Shown piece after piece: positions 35,861-45,696 of a stretch of DNA of 64,000 nt. The translations under genes were made by a program, and so were the position numbers. Numbering within the stretch: the first letter of the stretch is position 1; every line of letters starts with the position of its first letter. The stretch comes from an uncultured Flavobacteriales bacterium. Lineage in GTDB: Bacteria > Bacteroidota > Bacteroidia > Flavobacteriales > Crocinitomicaceae. The DNA is taken from NCBI GenBank assembly GCA_946480815.1, contig CAMLLB010000015.1, forward strand, positions 1 through 64,000. The letters are read 5' to 3'. The notes beneath the pieces were generated by a model. That model searched no databases. It saw only the letters and a program-made list of their open reading frames with translations, and had not been told where the DNA came from.

Positions 35861-37966
35861 ATGAAATCAATCTTTTTTGGTTGTGGTTTGCTCTTGATCG
35901 TACTGAATTCATTCGGGCAAGATGATCTAAGCTGCAAGCACCCAAATCCGAACACCGAATCACTCAAACAAATCAAATCGCTTTTAACGCATTCCCAAAA
36001 ATCGACCGATCTGAAAATAATTCCGGTGGTTTTTCACGTGCTTCATCAAAACGGACCCGAGAATATCAATCAGGGACAAATTTGGGACGCATTGGAAAAT
36101 CTGAATAAGGATTTTCAGAAGTTAAATGCTGACACCTCCTCTGTAGCAGCTCCGTTTGATACAATTATAGGGAAAGTAAATTTTGAGTTTCGCCTGGCGA
36201 CCATCGATCCGAATGGGAATCCTACAAATGGGATTGATCGCATTCTTACACCATTGACCAATATGGCAGATTCGTCCTCTATGATCAATCAATGGGACCC
36301 GCTTCACTATGTGAATATCTGGGTTGTGAAAACTCTTGCTCCACAAGGTATAGCAGGGTTTACTTCAAATCCGTTTGTGAGCACTGATCCCTGTCACCAG
36401 GGAATTGTCATCTTGCACGATTATACCGGTTCAGTTGGGACAGCGGCTCCATATTCAGGTCATGCCCTGACACATGAAATGGGGCATTACTTTGGGTTGT
36501 TCCATACCTGGGGAGACCAGGATTTAAATGCGACTTGCAATTTCTCGGATGGAATTTACGATACACCGGTTTCCAAGGGGAATGATTATTGTGATACAGC
36601 GGCAAACACCTGTGACGATACGAATGATGCAACCAGCTTTGCCTATTGGGGATTTGATCCGCGGGATAATATTGAAAATTTCATGGAGTTTTCTTTCTGT
36701 CTTCGAATGTTCACAAACGGTCAGGTAGATTTGATGCGCAATGTTGCAGAAAGTCCCCTTTACGGGAGAGACCAATTATGGACAACGGCTAATCAGATTG
36801 CAACGGGAACAGGACCGAGTATAACACCTCCGGTTTCGTCTGTGGCTCCCAATTCAAACTTTTCTATAATTAGTAATTTCATCCAAAATTACCCGAATAC
36901 TTATGGAATGATCTGCGCAGGTGACAGCGTCCGGTTCATTACTCAAAACGGATTGGTTCCTTCAGCAACTACAACGTATTCCTGGTCATTTCCGGGTGGT
37001 TCACCTTCCAGCTCTCCTTTGGAGAATCCGATTGTAACTTATACAAATCCGGGTTATTATGATGTTACACTCACAGCATGGAGTCCGAACGGTTCAACTA
37101 CCACCACCCGAACTGCGATGATTTATGTAAGTGGAAGTTGGGCAGAGTTTACAGGGCCAGGCCTTCAGGATTTTGATCTTTCAGGAAACTTCTGGCAGAG
37201 CCAGAACTTGTATGATGACAATGGTTACTTCCAGCGAATCGGAACCAGCGGAATGCAGAATACGGGATGTTTTTTACTGGGAAATCACTATGATCCGGAT
37301 ACAACTGTTTCTTGTTATTGGACCGATGCGGAACAAATTAATGGCAGTAAAGACAACCTGATTTCTCCGGCTTTTGATTTATCAACTACGACAGGAGTGA
37401 CCGTTTCTTTTGATTATGCTTACGGTTCGGCAGCTATTCCCGATTCTGCGACAGAACTATTGAAAGTTTATTATTCCAAGGATTGTGGAAAAACCTGGAT
37501 CCTGAAAAAAACGATTGCAGATACTTCTCTTGTTACGGCATTCGCAACTCAAAACTCTAATTTTGCACCAACCCAGAATCAATGGAAACAAGCTTCATTT
37601 TTATTTAATTCTACTGCATTTGATACGAAAACACGTTTCAAGTTTGAGTTTACAGCATCCAATCAATCAAATAATTTATACATCGACAATTTTAGAATCG
37701 ATGGGGTGCTTGGAATTTCAGACGATGAATTATCAGGAGTTGCTATTTTCCCGAATCCTTCTAAGAAAGGAGGGACAATTACCATTTCAGGATTGAGTAA
37801 TTCAAATGCAGCTATCACGATCAGAGACATCCAGGGAAAAACCGTTTATGAAAAGAAATTGTCAGAAGGTGAAATACAATTGGATACAAACCTGGGATCC
37901 GGATGTTATTTGGTGGAAATCACACAAAATGGGTCTAAGTTTTTAACACGCTTGATCATCGAATAA
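35861..37966 (+). CDS. secreted M43-family zinc metalloprotease with PKD and T9SS domains
   Basis: 701 residues from ATG 35861, which gives the signal peptide MKSIFFGCGLLLIVLNSFGQ. The pappalysin-type (M43) catalytic motif is HEMGHYFGLFHTW (about 210). The expected Met-turn may lie in NIENFMEFSFCLRMFT. A PKD domain follows (TYSWSFPGGSPSSSPLENP, YYDVTLTAWSPNG), then a jelly-roll-like region, then the T9SS type A sorting domain (VAIFPNPSKKGGTITI ... GCYLVEITQNGSKFL). Extracellular protein degradation is expected. Single-gene unit. Confidence 0.88.
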   Translation: MKSIFFGCGLLLIVLNSFGQDDLSCKHPNPNTESLKQIKSLLTHSQKSTDLKIIPVVFHVLHQNGPENINQGQIWDALENLNKDFQKLNADTSSVAAPFDTIIGKVNFEFRLATIDPNGNPTNGIDRILTPLTNMADSSSMINQWDPLHYVNIWVVKTLAPQGIAGFTSNPFVSTDPCHQGIVILHDYTGSVGTAAPYSGHALTHEMGHYFGLFHTWGDQDLNATCNFSDGIYDTPVSKGNDYCDTAANTCDDTNDATSFAYWGFDPRDNIENFMEFSFCLRMFTNGQVDLMRNVAESPLYGRDQLWTTANQIATGTGPSITPPVSSVAPNSNFSIISNFIQNYPNTYGMICAGDSVRFITQNGLVPSATTTYSWSFPGGSPSSSPLENPIVTYTNPGYYDVTLTAWSPNGSTTTTRTAMIYVSGSWAEFTGPGLQDFDLSGNFWQSQNLYDDNGYFQRIGTSGMQNTGCFLLGNHYDPDTTVSCYWTDAEQINGSKDNLISPAFDLSTTTGVTVSFDYAYGSAAIPDSATELLKVYYSKDCGKTWILKKTIADTSLVTAFATQNSNFAPTQNQWKQASFLFNSTAFDTKTRFKFEFTASNQSNNLYIDNFRIDGVLGISDDELSGVAIFPNPSKKGGTITISGLSNSNAAITIRDIQGKTVYEKKLSEGEIQLDTNLGSGCYLVEITQNGSKFLTRLIIE

Positions 37967-38124
37967 GTGAACTAAAGTCGTGATAAGCTGTATCTGAGGA
38001 TCAAAAAATCAAGAAATGAACGCAAAACGAATTGGTCTTCTGACAATAGGTTTATTTCTGCATGTACTGGTTATATCGATTACACCTCCAATATGATTAT
38101 TTTTAGTTCTTATAAAATACCCTT

Positions 38125-38382
38125 ATGAGCAACGAGAGAACAATATTTACGCGACTTGGCATTCTTCAGAGACAGGACGCCAAAGTACTGATTCAAATGA
38201 AAAACAAAAACACACCTGCCATTGTAGCAAAGGTTGGTGATTTTCTTTTTGACGAAAACGACTCGAAAGTTACCCTGCTGAGATGTGAAGAAACTGTTTT
38301 TCCGAACGATGAAAATGGAAAACAAGAGCAGTATGTTACGTTTCTCAAAAACATAAAACAGGTTGATCGCTTTGAAGAATAA
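38125..38382 (+). CDS. small hypothetical cytoplasmic protein
   Basis: 85 residues, no signal or membrane segment. Begins MSNERTIFTRLGILQRQDAK; the middle is beta-strand rich (AIVAKVGDFLFDENDSKVTLL). Acidic C-terminus. No family recognised. Followed by a strong bidirectional terminator shared with the convergent BlaI-like gene. Confidence 0.65.
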   Translation: MSNERTIFTRLGILQRQDAKVLIQMKNKNTPAIVAKVGDFLFDENDSKVTLLRCEETVFPNDENGKQEQYVTFLKNIKQVDRFEE

Positions 38383-38476
38383 CGAATTGGTGCCAAAGGA
38401 ACAAATGAAACTCATAGAAATTCGAACCAATTGGAAAAAAAGGGGTGCGGGCACTCTACTTTAAATAAAGCAATAA

Positions 38477-38503
38477 AAAACCCCGATGATAAGTCGGGGT
38501 TTT
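38477..38503. terminator. bidirectional terminator
   Basis: Perfect 10-bp stem AAAACCCCGA/TCGGGGTTTT around a 7-nt loop, between convergent genes ending at 38382 and 38511. Confidence 0.9.
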
Positions 38504-38510
38504 GTGTGTA

Positions 38511-38834
38511 TTATAAAATTTCGTTGAGCGAAATCGTACTGTTGTAGAATGAAACAATTTCGTTTCTGCTTCCGTCAAAGTAAAACTTCAAAATGTAGTC
38601 CGCCAAATAATCGCGGTACTGCTCGCGGCCAATTTTCGGAAGGTAAATGTAACCTCTTCCCATTGGTTTGTGCTTGATGAATTTTTTACGTTCAAGGATT
38701 CTGACAATAGTTGAGACAGTGTTATAAGCTGGCTTTGGATTGGGGTACATGTCAACAATTTCCTTTACTGTTGCCTTTTCCAATTTCCAAAGTCGTAACA
38801 TGACCTTTTCTTCTGCGGGTGTTAGTCTTTCCAT
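38511..38834 (-). CDS. BlaI/MecI/CopY-family transcriptional repressor
   Basis: 107 residues. Winged helix begins MERLTPAEEKVMLRLWKLEK and continues TVKEIVDMYPNPKPAYNTVSTIVRILERKKF, the recognition helix and wing, which is diagnostic for the family. Family members repress beta-lactamase, copper or other stress genes and are often inactivated by a BlaR1-type membrane protease. No such protease is next to it: the neighbour upstream is an exported C1 peptidase on the same strand, so the partner may be elsewhere. Confidence 0.88.
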   Translation of the reverse strand: MERLTPAEEKVMLRLWKLEKATVKEIVDMYPNPKPAYNTVSTIVRILERKKFIKHKPMGRGYIYLPKIGREQYRDYLADYILKFYFDGSRNEIVSFYNSTISLNEIL

Positions 38835-38898
38835 GTTATAATAATTTGTGGTAATGTGACAAATCTAACAAAAAAACTGTATCCTGCAAACTATTTAC

Positions 38899-40095
38899 TT
38901 ATAATTTTAGTTTTACTTTCAAGTCTTTTGATAAACCCTCCTTATTCAGGTAAATATTGATCGTTTTCAAACGGAAATAATTTTCAGAAACATATAGATA
39001 TCCTTGAGGCAGATTGTCTGTTCCCCATGAGTTCTTAACCAAAAAGAAACGAGTTCCGTTTTGATCTTTGAACAAACCAACGATGTGCATTCCATGGTCG
39101 TCTGTTGTTACTTTGCCGTCATAACCATCCTGGCGGGTTTCCTGAGTAACCACTTTTTCTTTTACGGGCTCCAGGAATGCATTGGATGTTTTTGCAGCTC
39201 CTGCATCATTAAATGACTTGTTGTCTTTTCCGCGGGTTTGAATAGTAGATTCGTCTTCAGGCAAGATAGCAATTCCTTGACGGAAGTTGAAACCTTTCTC
39301 AGAAACGTCTGCCCCCCAAGCTAATGTGTATCCGTTTTTCAATGCATTTTCTGCAACTGCGACCATATCTTCCAAAGGAACGTTGTAACTGTCACCCCAA
39401 GCCCAGTTGTCCGGAATAGCGATTTCGCAAGGCTCATAGAACGGATCATTGCTGAATGATGTAATGGATACATAATCGTTCATTTTCAATCCCAAAGAAC
39501 TTGCGTAAGTCATTGGAGTGTATTTTTTTCCTTCGAAGGTAAATTCGGTAATATCCGGGCCTAAATAAGCATCTAAAAGAGAAGAGAATGCTTTTTTCCA
39601 TTCTTTACCGATTCCATGACCTTTTTGAACTTCAGCAAGAACTGTTTGCATGAAACTGTTCAAAACCGAAAACAATTCTTCGTGATTGTAAGTTGTTTTT
39701 CCGTTCGTCAATCCAGTATAAACACTTTTCGGAACTATTCCATAACGTTTGATTACATAAGGAATATCGTGAAATGCGCCACCCTCGCTGAAGTTGATCT
39801 TTCCATCCATGCGAATGAAACGGTCTGCTTTTGATTCGTAAGCTTTACGAACAATATACATCTCAGATAATTCAGCCGGATTTTTATGGCCCAAGCGGAT
39901 CAATTCACTTTCAAAGAAGGATAAAGATGAAAAGCTCCAGCATGTTCCTGTCATTCCCTGGTTTTCAACCGGATTTGCATCTAATTGAACAACTTTGGTG
40001 AATTGGTACTTACTGTCAGTAGCGTTGGTTACTGTTTGTGCAAAGGTAATCTGGGTACTCAGAGCCAAGACTCCAAATAAAATATGTTTTCTCAT
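38899..40095 (-). CDS. exported C1 (bleomycin hydrolase/PepC-type) cysteine peptidase
   Basis: 398 residues with signal peptide MRKHILFGVLALSTQITFAQ, so it is exported, unlike the classical cytosolic C1B enzymes. The catalytic Cys is in NQGMTGTCWSFSSLSFFE (about 53), His in DDHGMHIVGLFKDQ, and Asn in LVKNSWGTDNLPQG near the end. All three catalytic motifs are present. It may trim peptides in the periplasm. It is upstream of the blaI-like gene on the same strand, 64 bp apart. Confidence 0.88.
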   Translation of the reverse strand: MRKHILFGVLALSTQITFAQTVTNATDSKYQFTKVVQLDANPVENQGMTGTCWSFSSLSFFESELIRLGHKNPAELSEMYIVRKAYESKADRFIRMDGKINFSEGGAFHDIPYVIKRYGIVPKSVYTGLTNGKTTYNHEELFSVLNSFMQTVLAEVQKGHGIGKEWKKAFSSLLDAYLGPDITEFTFEGKKYTPMTYASSLGLKMNDYVSITSFSNDPFYEPCEIAIPDNWAWGDSYNVPLEDMVAVAENALKNGYTLAWGADVSEKGFNFRQGIAILPEDESTIQTRGKDNKSFNDAGAAKTSNAFLEPVKEKVVTQETRQDGYDGKVTTDDHGMHIVGLFKDQNGTRFFLVKNSWGTDNLPQGYLYVSENYFRLKTINIYLNKEGLSKDLKVKLKL

Positions 40096-40149
40096 TTTTC
40101 TAGTTTATGGCTCCTAAATTAGAAATTTAAGTGCAAAAAGACTTGTTAT

Positions 40150-41253
40150 TTAGTGTATAAGTTGAAAGCGCCTTCCGGGAAGTGAACGGACTAAGCCCTT
40201 GAATTCCAAACTCAACAAATCACTGGAAACTTCACTCACAGTAAGGGAAGATAAATAACCGATTGTATCTAAAGTGAGTTCTGACCTGGTCTTTAAAACG
40301 GAAATAATTTTTTCTTCTCTTAAATTGAGGTCTACAAATAATGCACGTTGCTGCCCGGGACTTTTCTCTTCGGATTGCCAATTCATGCTTTCTATCAAAT
40401 CAGCAGCATTCCGGATCAGTACAGCCTGATTTTTCTGGATGAGATTCAAACAACCTAAGGAATAAGGCCTGGAAACATCACCCGGATAAGCAAAAACATC
40501 CCGGTTATAATCCGCAGCCAAAGCCGCTGTAATCAATGAACCGCCTTTTTCACCGCTTTCTATGACAATGGTTGCATCTGTTAAACCGGCAACAATCCTG
40601 TTTCGCATAGGAAAATGTGGTGGTTCTGCTTTTTGTGAAGGAACGAATTCACTGATGATTCCACCTGTTTCCAGCATACGCTCGGCAATCTTTCGGTGTT
40701 CGCTTGGGTACATTTTCGACAAACCATGTCCTAAAACTCCCCAGGTTGGCAAATTGTATTTTAGCGCCTCAAGATGTGCATAAATGTCAATTCCATAGGC
40801 CATTCCACTTACAATGGTGACGTTTTGAGCAGCTAAACCTTCGATGAGTTCGTGAGTCAATGACTTACCATAATCCGTTGCATGGCGTGTTCCGACAATG
40901 GAAACCAGTTTTGGAGGATTCCATTCAATAGCTCCTTTTGTGTAAAGAAGTAAGGGAGCATCGGCACATTGCTTCAACCTGCGCGGATAGTCTTTTTCGG
41001 TAAAAAAAACGGTCTTCCCTCCAATGCGTTCTAATTCCTGCAATACCTTATCCGCTTCCGTTAAAGCATTCAGACGCAGTTTCATAGAAACAAAATCGGC
41101 GGGAATTCCGGGAATTTTAGCCAGGTTCAAACGCTTTTCTTTAAAAAATTCCTCCAGATCATTGAAATGGGAAACAATAACACGCGCTCTCCGACTTCCG
41201 ATACCACTTAAAAAGGTAAGCGCAATTTGATGATGAATAGTTGTAAAATTCAA
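40150..41253 (-). CDS. dprA: DNA-processing protein DprA
   Basis: Cytoplasmic protein that binds incoming single-stranded DNA and loads RecA during natural transformation. I place the start at TTG 41253 (367 residues), because the longer open frame reads 70 residues of low quality into the opposite strand of the TonB receptor gene. A helix-hairpin-helix-like N-terminus (ALTFLSGIGSRRARVIVSHF) precedes the Rossmann fold with KLVSIVGTRHATDYGKSLTH, IVSGMAYGIDIYAH, MRNRIVAGLTDATIVIESG and SLITAALAADYNRDVFAYPGD. A C-terminal winged helix (LDTIGYLSSLTVSEVSSDLL) completes it. Divergent from the TonB receptor gene, 44 bp apart. Confidence 0.93.
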   Translation of the reverse strand: MNFTTIHHQIALTFLSGIGSRRARVIVSHFNDLEEFFKEKRLNLAKIPGIPADFVSMKLRLNALTEADKVLQELERIGGKTVFFTEKDYPRRLKQCADAPLLLYTKGAIEWNPPKLVSIVGTRHATDYGKSLTHELIEGLAAQNVTIVSGMAYGIDIYAHLEALKYNLPTWGVLGHGLSKMYPSEHRKIAERMLETGGIISEFVPSQKAEPPHFPMRNRIVAGLTDATIVIESGEKGGSLITAALAADYNRDVFAYPGDVSRPYSLGCLNLIQKNQAVLIRNAADLIESMNWQSEEKSPGQQRALFVDLNLREEKIISVLKTRSELTLDTIGYLSSLTVSEVSSDLLSLEFKGLVRSLPGRRFQLIH

Positions 41254-41297
41254 TTTTTTGGTACTTTGGTCTCTTGAATATAAGAAAAAACACCCGT

Positions 41298-43640
41298 ATG
41301 AAACAAGTGCTGCTCCTACTTTTTTTAGCCCCAATGACACTTTTTTCTCAAGAGATTTTTGGGATTGTTTCAGATGTGGAAACAAACGAACCGATTCCTT
41401 TTGCACAACTGAAAATAACCGGCGGAAACAGCACTTTAACAAACGAAAAGGGGGAGTTTTCATTTAAAATCGAGTCTTTTCCGGCTACGTGTATCATTTC
41501 GGCAACAGATTATTACTCAGATACGATTACGATCACTTCTAACCGGATCGAGGCCATTCGATTAAAGCCATTGATGTCTGTTCAGGATATCGGACCAGTT
41601 GTTGTAGCGGCATCTCGCAGAAGACAATCCGTTCAGGAGTTAACGATTTCACTGGACATCATTAAACCGGAATTAATTACCAATAAAGGAATCACTGATT
41701 TAGAACAGGCGGTTGATCAGGTTCCGGGTGCATACACCATGGACGGACAAGTCAGTATCCGCGGAGGAAGCGGTTTTACCTATGGTGCGGGAAGTCGGGT
41801 CCTGGTTTTGTGGAATGAGATCCCGCTTCTCTCAGCTGATGTTGGTGATGCAAAATGGAATTCGATCCCGATTGAAAATGCACAGCAAATTGAGGTTATA
41901 AAAGGTGCGTCTTCCGTGTTGTATGGTTCCGGTGCTTTGAATGGAATGATCTCATTGATAGAACGCGAACCGACTGAAAAGGCAAGTTTGAATGTGCAGG
42001 TTCAGGGAGGGATTTACGATAATCCGAAACGTGCAAGTTTGAAATGGTGGAACAAGAATCCGACCTTTTACCAGGGAGATTTAACCTTTTCAAAGCAATT
42101 CGGACGTTTTGGTTTGACCTTGGGAGCCTACGGATATACCAATGATGGCTACCGGCAGGGAGAAACAGAAGATCGTGGCCGATTCAACGGAACGATCAGT
42201 TACCGGCCAGGGAAGATTAAGAATTTCAAAGCCTCATTAGGGTGGAATGCCCAAATTCAAAAAGCCGGGAATTTTATCATCTGGCAAAGCGATTCATTGG
42301 CTTATCAACCTTTCGGTGGTGCGGATACCAGCGTGGCCGGTTCGAGTTTGACTTACAATCGTGGGATTCGCCTGTCAGTTGATCCGAGTGTTAAATACGT
42401 GGATAAATTCGGAAATAAACATCAATTGCGCGGACGACTGTATTTTATTGACAATAAGAATTACACCAACCTTTCCCAAAGTTCCAAGTCTGAAGTCTGG
42501 TATGGAGATTACCAGTTCCAACGTGGTTGGAATAACAATTCCTGGGTCTTGACAACCGGGGTGACTGCTATTGCCAATGAAGTCAGATCTTATTTATTCG
42601 GTGACCACAATTCCTTGAACGGTGCCCTTTATTTACAGGGAGAAAAGAACTGGAAGAAAGTAAACATTGTTGCCGGAATCCGTGGAGAATATTTCGAGCA
42701 GGACGGGAAACAGGGAGATTCGGATTATTATTTTGGAAAGGATTCCACGAAGAAAATACCGATCAGGCCAATTCTACGTGCCGGAATTCATTATGCAGTC
42801 CTGAAACACACCCATTTACGGGCTTCTTTCGGACAGGGAGTTCGTTATCCGAGTGTTGCAGAAAGGTATACAACGACTTCAGTTGGTGGCTTACTGATTT
42901 TTGCAAACCCTGAATTGAAACCTGAAACAGGCTGGGCAGCGGAAATTGGAGTAAAACAAGGAGTGAAAATTGGGAAATGGAAAGGGTTTGTAGATGTATC
43001 CGGATTTATCAATCACTACGACAATATGATGGAATTCACGTTCGGATTTTATAAACCGGATTCGATTCCGTTCAGTTTGAATCCGAATGCGCCCGGATAC
43101 TACAAAAAATGGTTCGGATTCCGCGCCCAGAATGCGGAGTCTGCAGAAATTACAGGTGCAGAAATTTCAATCTCCGGTGAAGGAAGTATGGGACCAATCC
43201 GGGTTTTGGCCTTATTGGGTTATACTTACATGAACCCACTCTCGAAGAACCGGGATTCTGCTTACCGCTCCACTTTTTCCGATACATCATCCAATTTATT
43301 AAAATACCGTTTCAATCACCTGGCGAAAGCAGATCTTCAATTGGAATGGAAAGGAATCAGTATCGGAGGATCGATGCGTATGAACAGTTACATGAAGAAC
43401 ATCGATGCGATTTTTGAAAACGGGTTTTTGGGTCAGGAAATCCTTCCGGGATTGAAAAATTACCGTTCGGAGCACAACGGAATTTCCATTGTTTTTGATG
43501 CACGAATCGGATATTGTTACAAGGAAAAGTACAAAATTGCGTTCATCGTGAATAACATTGCAAATGCGGAATACATGACCCGGCCAGGAGACATTCAGGC
43601 ACCGAGAAGCTTCATGCTGCAGTTGAGTTATAAGTTATAG
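41298..43640 (+). CDS. TonB-dependent outer-membrane receptor
   Basis: 780 residues from ATG 41298 (MKQVLLLLFLAPMTLFSQ signal peptide). A carboxypeptidase-regulatory-like domain (EIFGIVSDVETNEPIPFAQL, about 20-100) comes first, then the plug (PVVVAASRRRQSVQELTIS, DQVPGAYTMDGQVSIRGGSG, QQIEVIKGASSVLYGSGALN) and a long beta-barrel ending in LQLSYKL, with the terminal hydrophobic residue usual for BamA substrates. TonB powers uptake of a large nutrient or metal chelate; no SusD partner is present, so siderophore, metal or vitamin uptake is more likely than glycan uptake. Substrate unknown. Confidence 0.9.
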   Translation: MKQVLLLLFLAPMTLFSQEIFGIVSDVETNEPIPFAQLKITGGNSTLTNEKGEFSFKIESFPATCIISATDYYSDTITITSNRIEAIRLKPLMSVQDIGPVVVAASRRRQSVQELTISLDIIKPELITNKGITDLEQAVDQVPGAYTMDGQVSIRGGSGFTYGAGSRVLVLWNEIPLLSADVGDAKWNSIPIENAQQIEVIKGASSVLYGSGALNGMISLIEREPTEKASLNVQVQGGIYDNPKRASLKWWNKNPTFYQGDLTFSKQFGRFGLTLGAYGYTNDGYRQGETEDRGRFNGTISYRPGKIKNFKASLGWNAQIQKAGNFIIWQSDSLAYQPFGGADTSVAGSSLTYNRGIRLSVDPSVKYVDKFGNKHQLRGRLYFIDNKNYTNLSQSSKSEVWYGDYQFQRGWNNNSWVLTTGVTAIANEVRSYLFGDHNSLNGALYLQGEKNWKKVNIVAGIRGEYFEQDGKQGDSDYYFGKDSTKKIPIRPILRAGIHYAVLKHTHLRASFGQGVRYPSVAERYTTTSVGGLLIFANPELKPETGWAAEIGVKQGVKIGKWKGFVDVSGFINHYDNMMEFTFGFYKPDSIPFSLNPNAPGYYKKWFGFRAQNAESAEITGAEISISGEGSMGPIRVLALLGYTYMNPLSKNRDSAYRSTFSDTSSNLLKYRFNHLAKADLQLEWKGISIGGSMRMNSYMKNIDAIFENGFLGQEILPGLKNYRSEHNGISIVFDARIGYCYKEKYKIAFIVNNIANAEYMTRPGDIQAPRSFMLQLSYKL

Positions 43641-43659
43641 GGATTTTAATGTCCTGTCG

Positions 43660-43740
43660 AGTGGCTTGCAAGGTACGCGCAAGACTTATCGAGACAGAGA
43701 CCTGTCTCCTCGATACTTTTATTCGTTCCTCATACGAAAC
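43660..43740. repeat. imperfect inverted repeat between tonB receptor and uvrC
   Basis: CTGTCGAGTGGCTTGC and GCAAGACTTATCGAGACAG form an imperfect stem, followed by a second GTCTCnTCGATAC-type arm. It lies between convergent genes and may serve as terminator or be a dispersed intergenic repeat. Confidence 0.4.
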
Positions 43741-43780
43741 TCGGATGGACAGGCTTAATCCTTAATCTCTGAGGATATAG

Positions 43781-45568
43781 TTAGTTCGATCTGAAAAACT
43801 GCGTAATCACTTTCGCCTTTGCTTTTCCAACAACCGAAGCCAGGCTTTCTTCGTTTTGTTCCTTTACGCGCTTCACGGATTTGAATGCTTTGATCAGGTC
43901 CTGAACGGTTTTTTCGCCGATTCCGGGAATGGTTTCCAATTCGTTATTCAGTGCACTTTTGCTTCTGCGGTTCCGGTGATGTGTAATCCCAAAACGGTGT
44001 GCTTCGTTCCGTAAATGCTGAATGACCTTGAGTGTTTCCGAACGTTTATCCAAATAAAGCGGTAAGCTATCACCCGGGTAAAACAATTCTTCCAACCGTT
44101 TTGCAATCCCGATAATGGCAATTTTTCCACGCAGGTTCAGTTTTTCCAGCGATTCCAACGCAGCACCCAATTGACCTTTTCCACCATCAATAATAATCAG
44201 CTGAGGCAAAGGCTGCTCTTCTTCCAGAAGTCGTCTGTATCGGCGATAAACCGCTTCGCGCATGGTGGCAAAATCATCCGGGCCTTCAACCGTTTGCACA
44301 TTGAAATGCCGGTAATCCTTTTTACTGGGTTTTGCATCTTTGAACACAACGCAGGCAGAAACCGGATTCGTTCCCTGGATATTCGAGTTGTCGAAACATT
44401 CTATGTGAACCGGAAGTTCCTTCAAACGCAGATCCGTTTTCATGGTTTCCAGGATGCGGTTGGTGTGTTTTTCCGGATCCTTGATTTTTTCCTGTTTGAT
44501 TTTCTCCAGGCGGTAAGACCTGGCATTCCGAAGGGACAGATCAATTAAAGCTTTTTTATCTCCACGTCGCGGAGCGAAAAACCGAACACCTTCCATTTCC
44601 CAGTCTACATCCGTTTCAACCAGGATTTCTTTTGCTTCACTTTGGAAACGCTCACGCAATTCAGGAAGTACAAAAGTGATGATATCAGCTTGTGTTTCGT
44701 CGAGTTTTCGTTTCACCTCAACCGTAATTCCATGGATGATTGCACCATGATTGATGACCAGATAATTTACAAAGACCAGATCATTGTCTTCCACCATGGA
44801 AACTACATCAACATGGTGAATAGTTGGAGAAACAATGGTTGATTTAGCTTTGTATTTTTCAAGAATTTCGATACGGATCTTGATATCATGTGCTTCTTCA
44901 AACCGGAAATCGGAAGAAGCTTGTTGCATGAGTTGCTTCAAATTCTGAATAACACTCGAAATATTTCCTTTCAGAATTCCTTCGATCTGCTCGATCATTC
45001 CGTTGTATTCCTGTGCGCTTTGTTTTCCTTCACAAGGACCCTTGCATTTCCCGATATGATATTCCAGGCAAACTTTATAGGAGTTCTTTTCAATTTTATT
45101 TGCTGCCAGATCAAGTGCACAGGTTCTCAAGGGGAACAGGTCACGAATCAAATCCAGAAGCGTGTGCATGACCCGTCCGCTGGGATATGGGCCGTAATAA
45201 CGGGAACCGTCTTTAACCAAAACCCGTGTAGAAAAAACACGCGGGAAAGGTTCTTTTTTGACGCAAATCCAGGGATATGTTTTATCGTCCTTTAATTGGA
45301 TATTGTATTTCGGAAGGTACTTCTTGATGAGGTTGTTTTCCAGCAAAAGGGCGTCCATTTCCGACTCAACAACAATGTATTGAATATCAACGATCTTCTT
45401 TACGAGAATATATGTTTTTGCATGTTCGTGATTCTTTTTGAAGTAGGAAGAAACCCGTTTTTTGAGGTTCTTGGCCTTTCCAACATAAAGAATTGTCCCG
45501 TTTTTATCGAAATATTGGTACACTCCGGGTTTGTCAGGAAGTGTTTTCAATTTTAATCCGATATCCAT
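43781..45568 (-). CDS. uvrC: UvrABC excinuclease subunit C
   Basis: Dual-incision nuclease of nucleotide excision repair. 595 residues from ATG 45568. The GIY-YIG domain opens the protein (LPDKPGVYQYF, GTILYVGKAKNLKKRVSSYF); a UVR motif follows near 200 (FRFEEAHDIKIRIEILEKYK); the UvrC RNase H-like domain carries IECFDNSNIQGTNPVSACVV and LIIDGGKGQLGAALESL; a C-terminal helix-hairpin-helix (LETIPGIGEKTVQDLIKAFK) ends it. All modules are intact. Confidence 0.96.
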   Translation of the reverse strand: MDIGLKLKTLPDKPGVYQYFDKNGTILYVGKAKNLKKRVSSYFKKNHEHAKTYILVKKIVDIQYIVVESEMDALLLENNLIKKYLPKYNIQLKDDKTYPWICVKKEPFPRVFSTRVLVKDGSRYYGPYPSGRVMHTLLDLIRDLFPLRTCALDLAANKIEKNSYKVCLEYHIGKCKGPCEGKQSAQEYNGMIEQIEGILKGNISSVIQNLKQLMQQASSDFRFEEAHDIKIRIEILEKYKAKSTIVSPTIHHVDVVSMVEDNDLVFVNYLVINHGAIIHGITVEVKRKLDETQADIITFVLPELRERFQSEAKEILVETDVDWEMEGVRFFAPRRGDKKALIDLSLRNARSYRLEKIKQEKIKDPEKHTNRILETMKTDLRLKELPVHIECFDNSNIQGTNPVSACVVFKDAKPSKKDYRHFNVQTVEGPDDFATMREAVYRRYRRLLEEEQPLPQLIIIDGGKGQLGAALESLEKLNLRGKIAIIGIAKRLEELFYPGDSLPLYLDKRSETLKVIQHLRNEAHRFGITHHRNRRSKSALNNELETIPGIGEKTVQDLIKAFKSVKRVKEQNEESLASVVGKAKAKVITQFFRSN

Positions 45569-45672
45569 TTTTTTGTCCTCCACTGATGTAAAGTTAAACA
45601 AGAAGTATTAAAATAGAGAAATAGTTGTGAGTATAAATAAGGTCTTTACGACTAAAGTTTTGGGAATTAATC

Positions 45673-45680
45673 TATTTTTG
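45673..45680 (+). promoter_or_regulatory. Bacteroidota -7 box (TATTTTTG) for the M48 peptidase gene
   Basis: Exact TAnnTTTG match, 16 bp before the ATG at 45697. Confidence 0.4.
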
Positions 45681-45696
45681 TATAAATCTGAAGGTG

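Noticed and set aside
41254..41463. 70-residue N-terminal extension of DprA
   Set aside because: It lies opposite the signal peptide and N-terminus of the TonB receptor, is Lys/Phe/Cys-rich and not DprA-like. The TTG at 41253 gives a normal-length protein.
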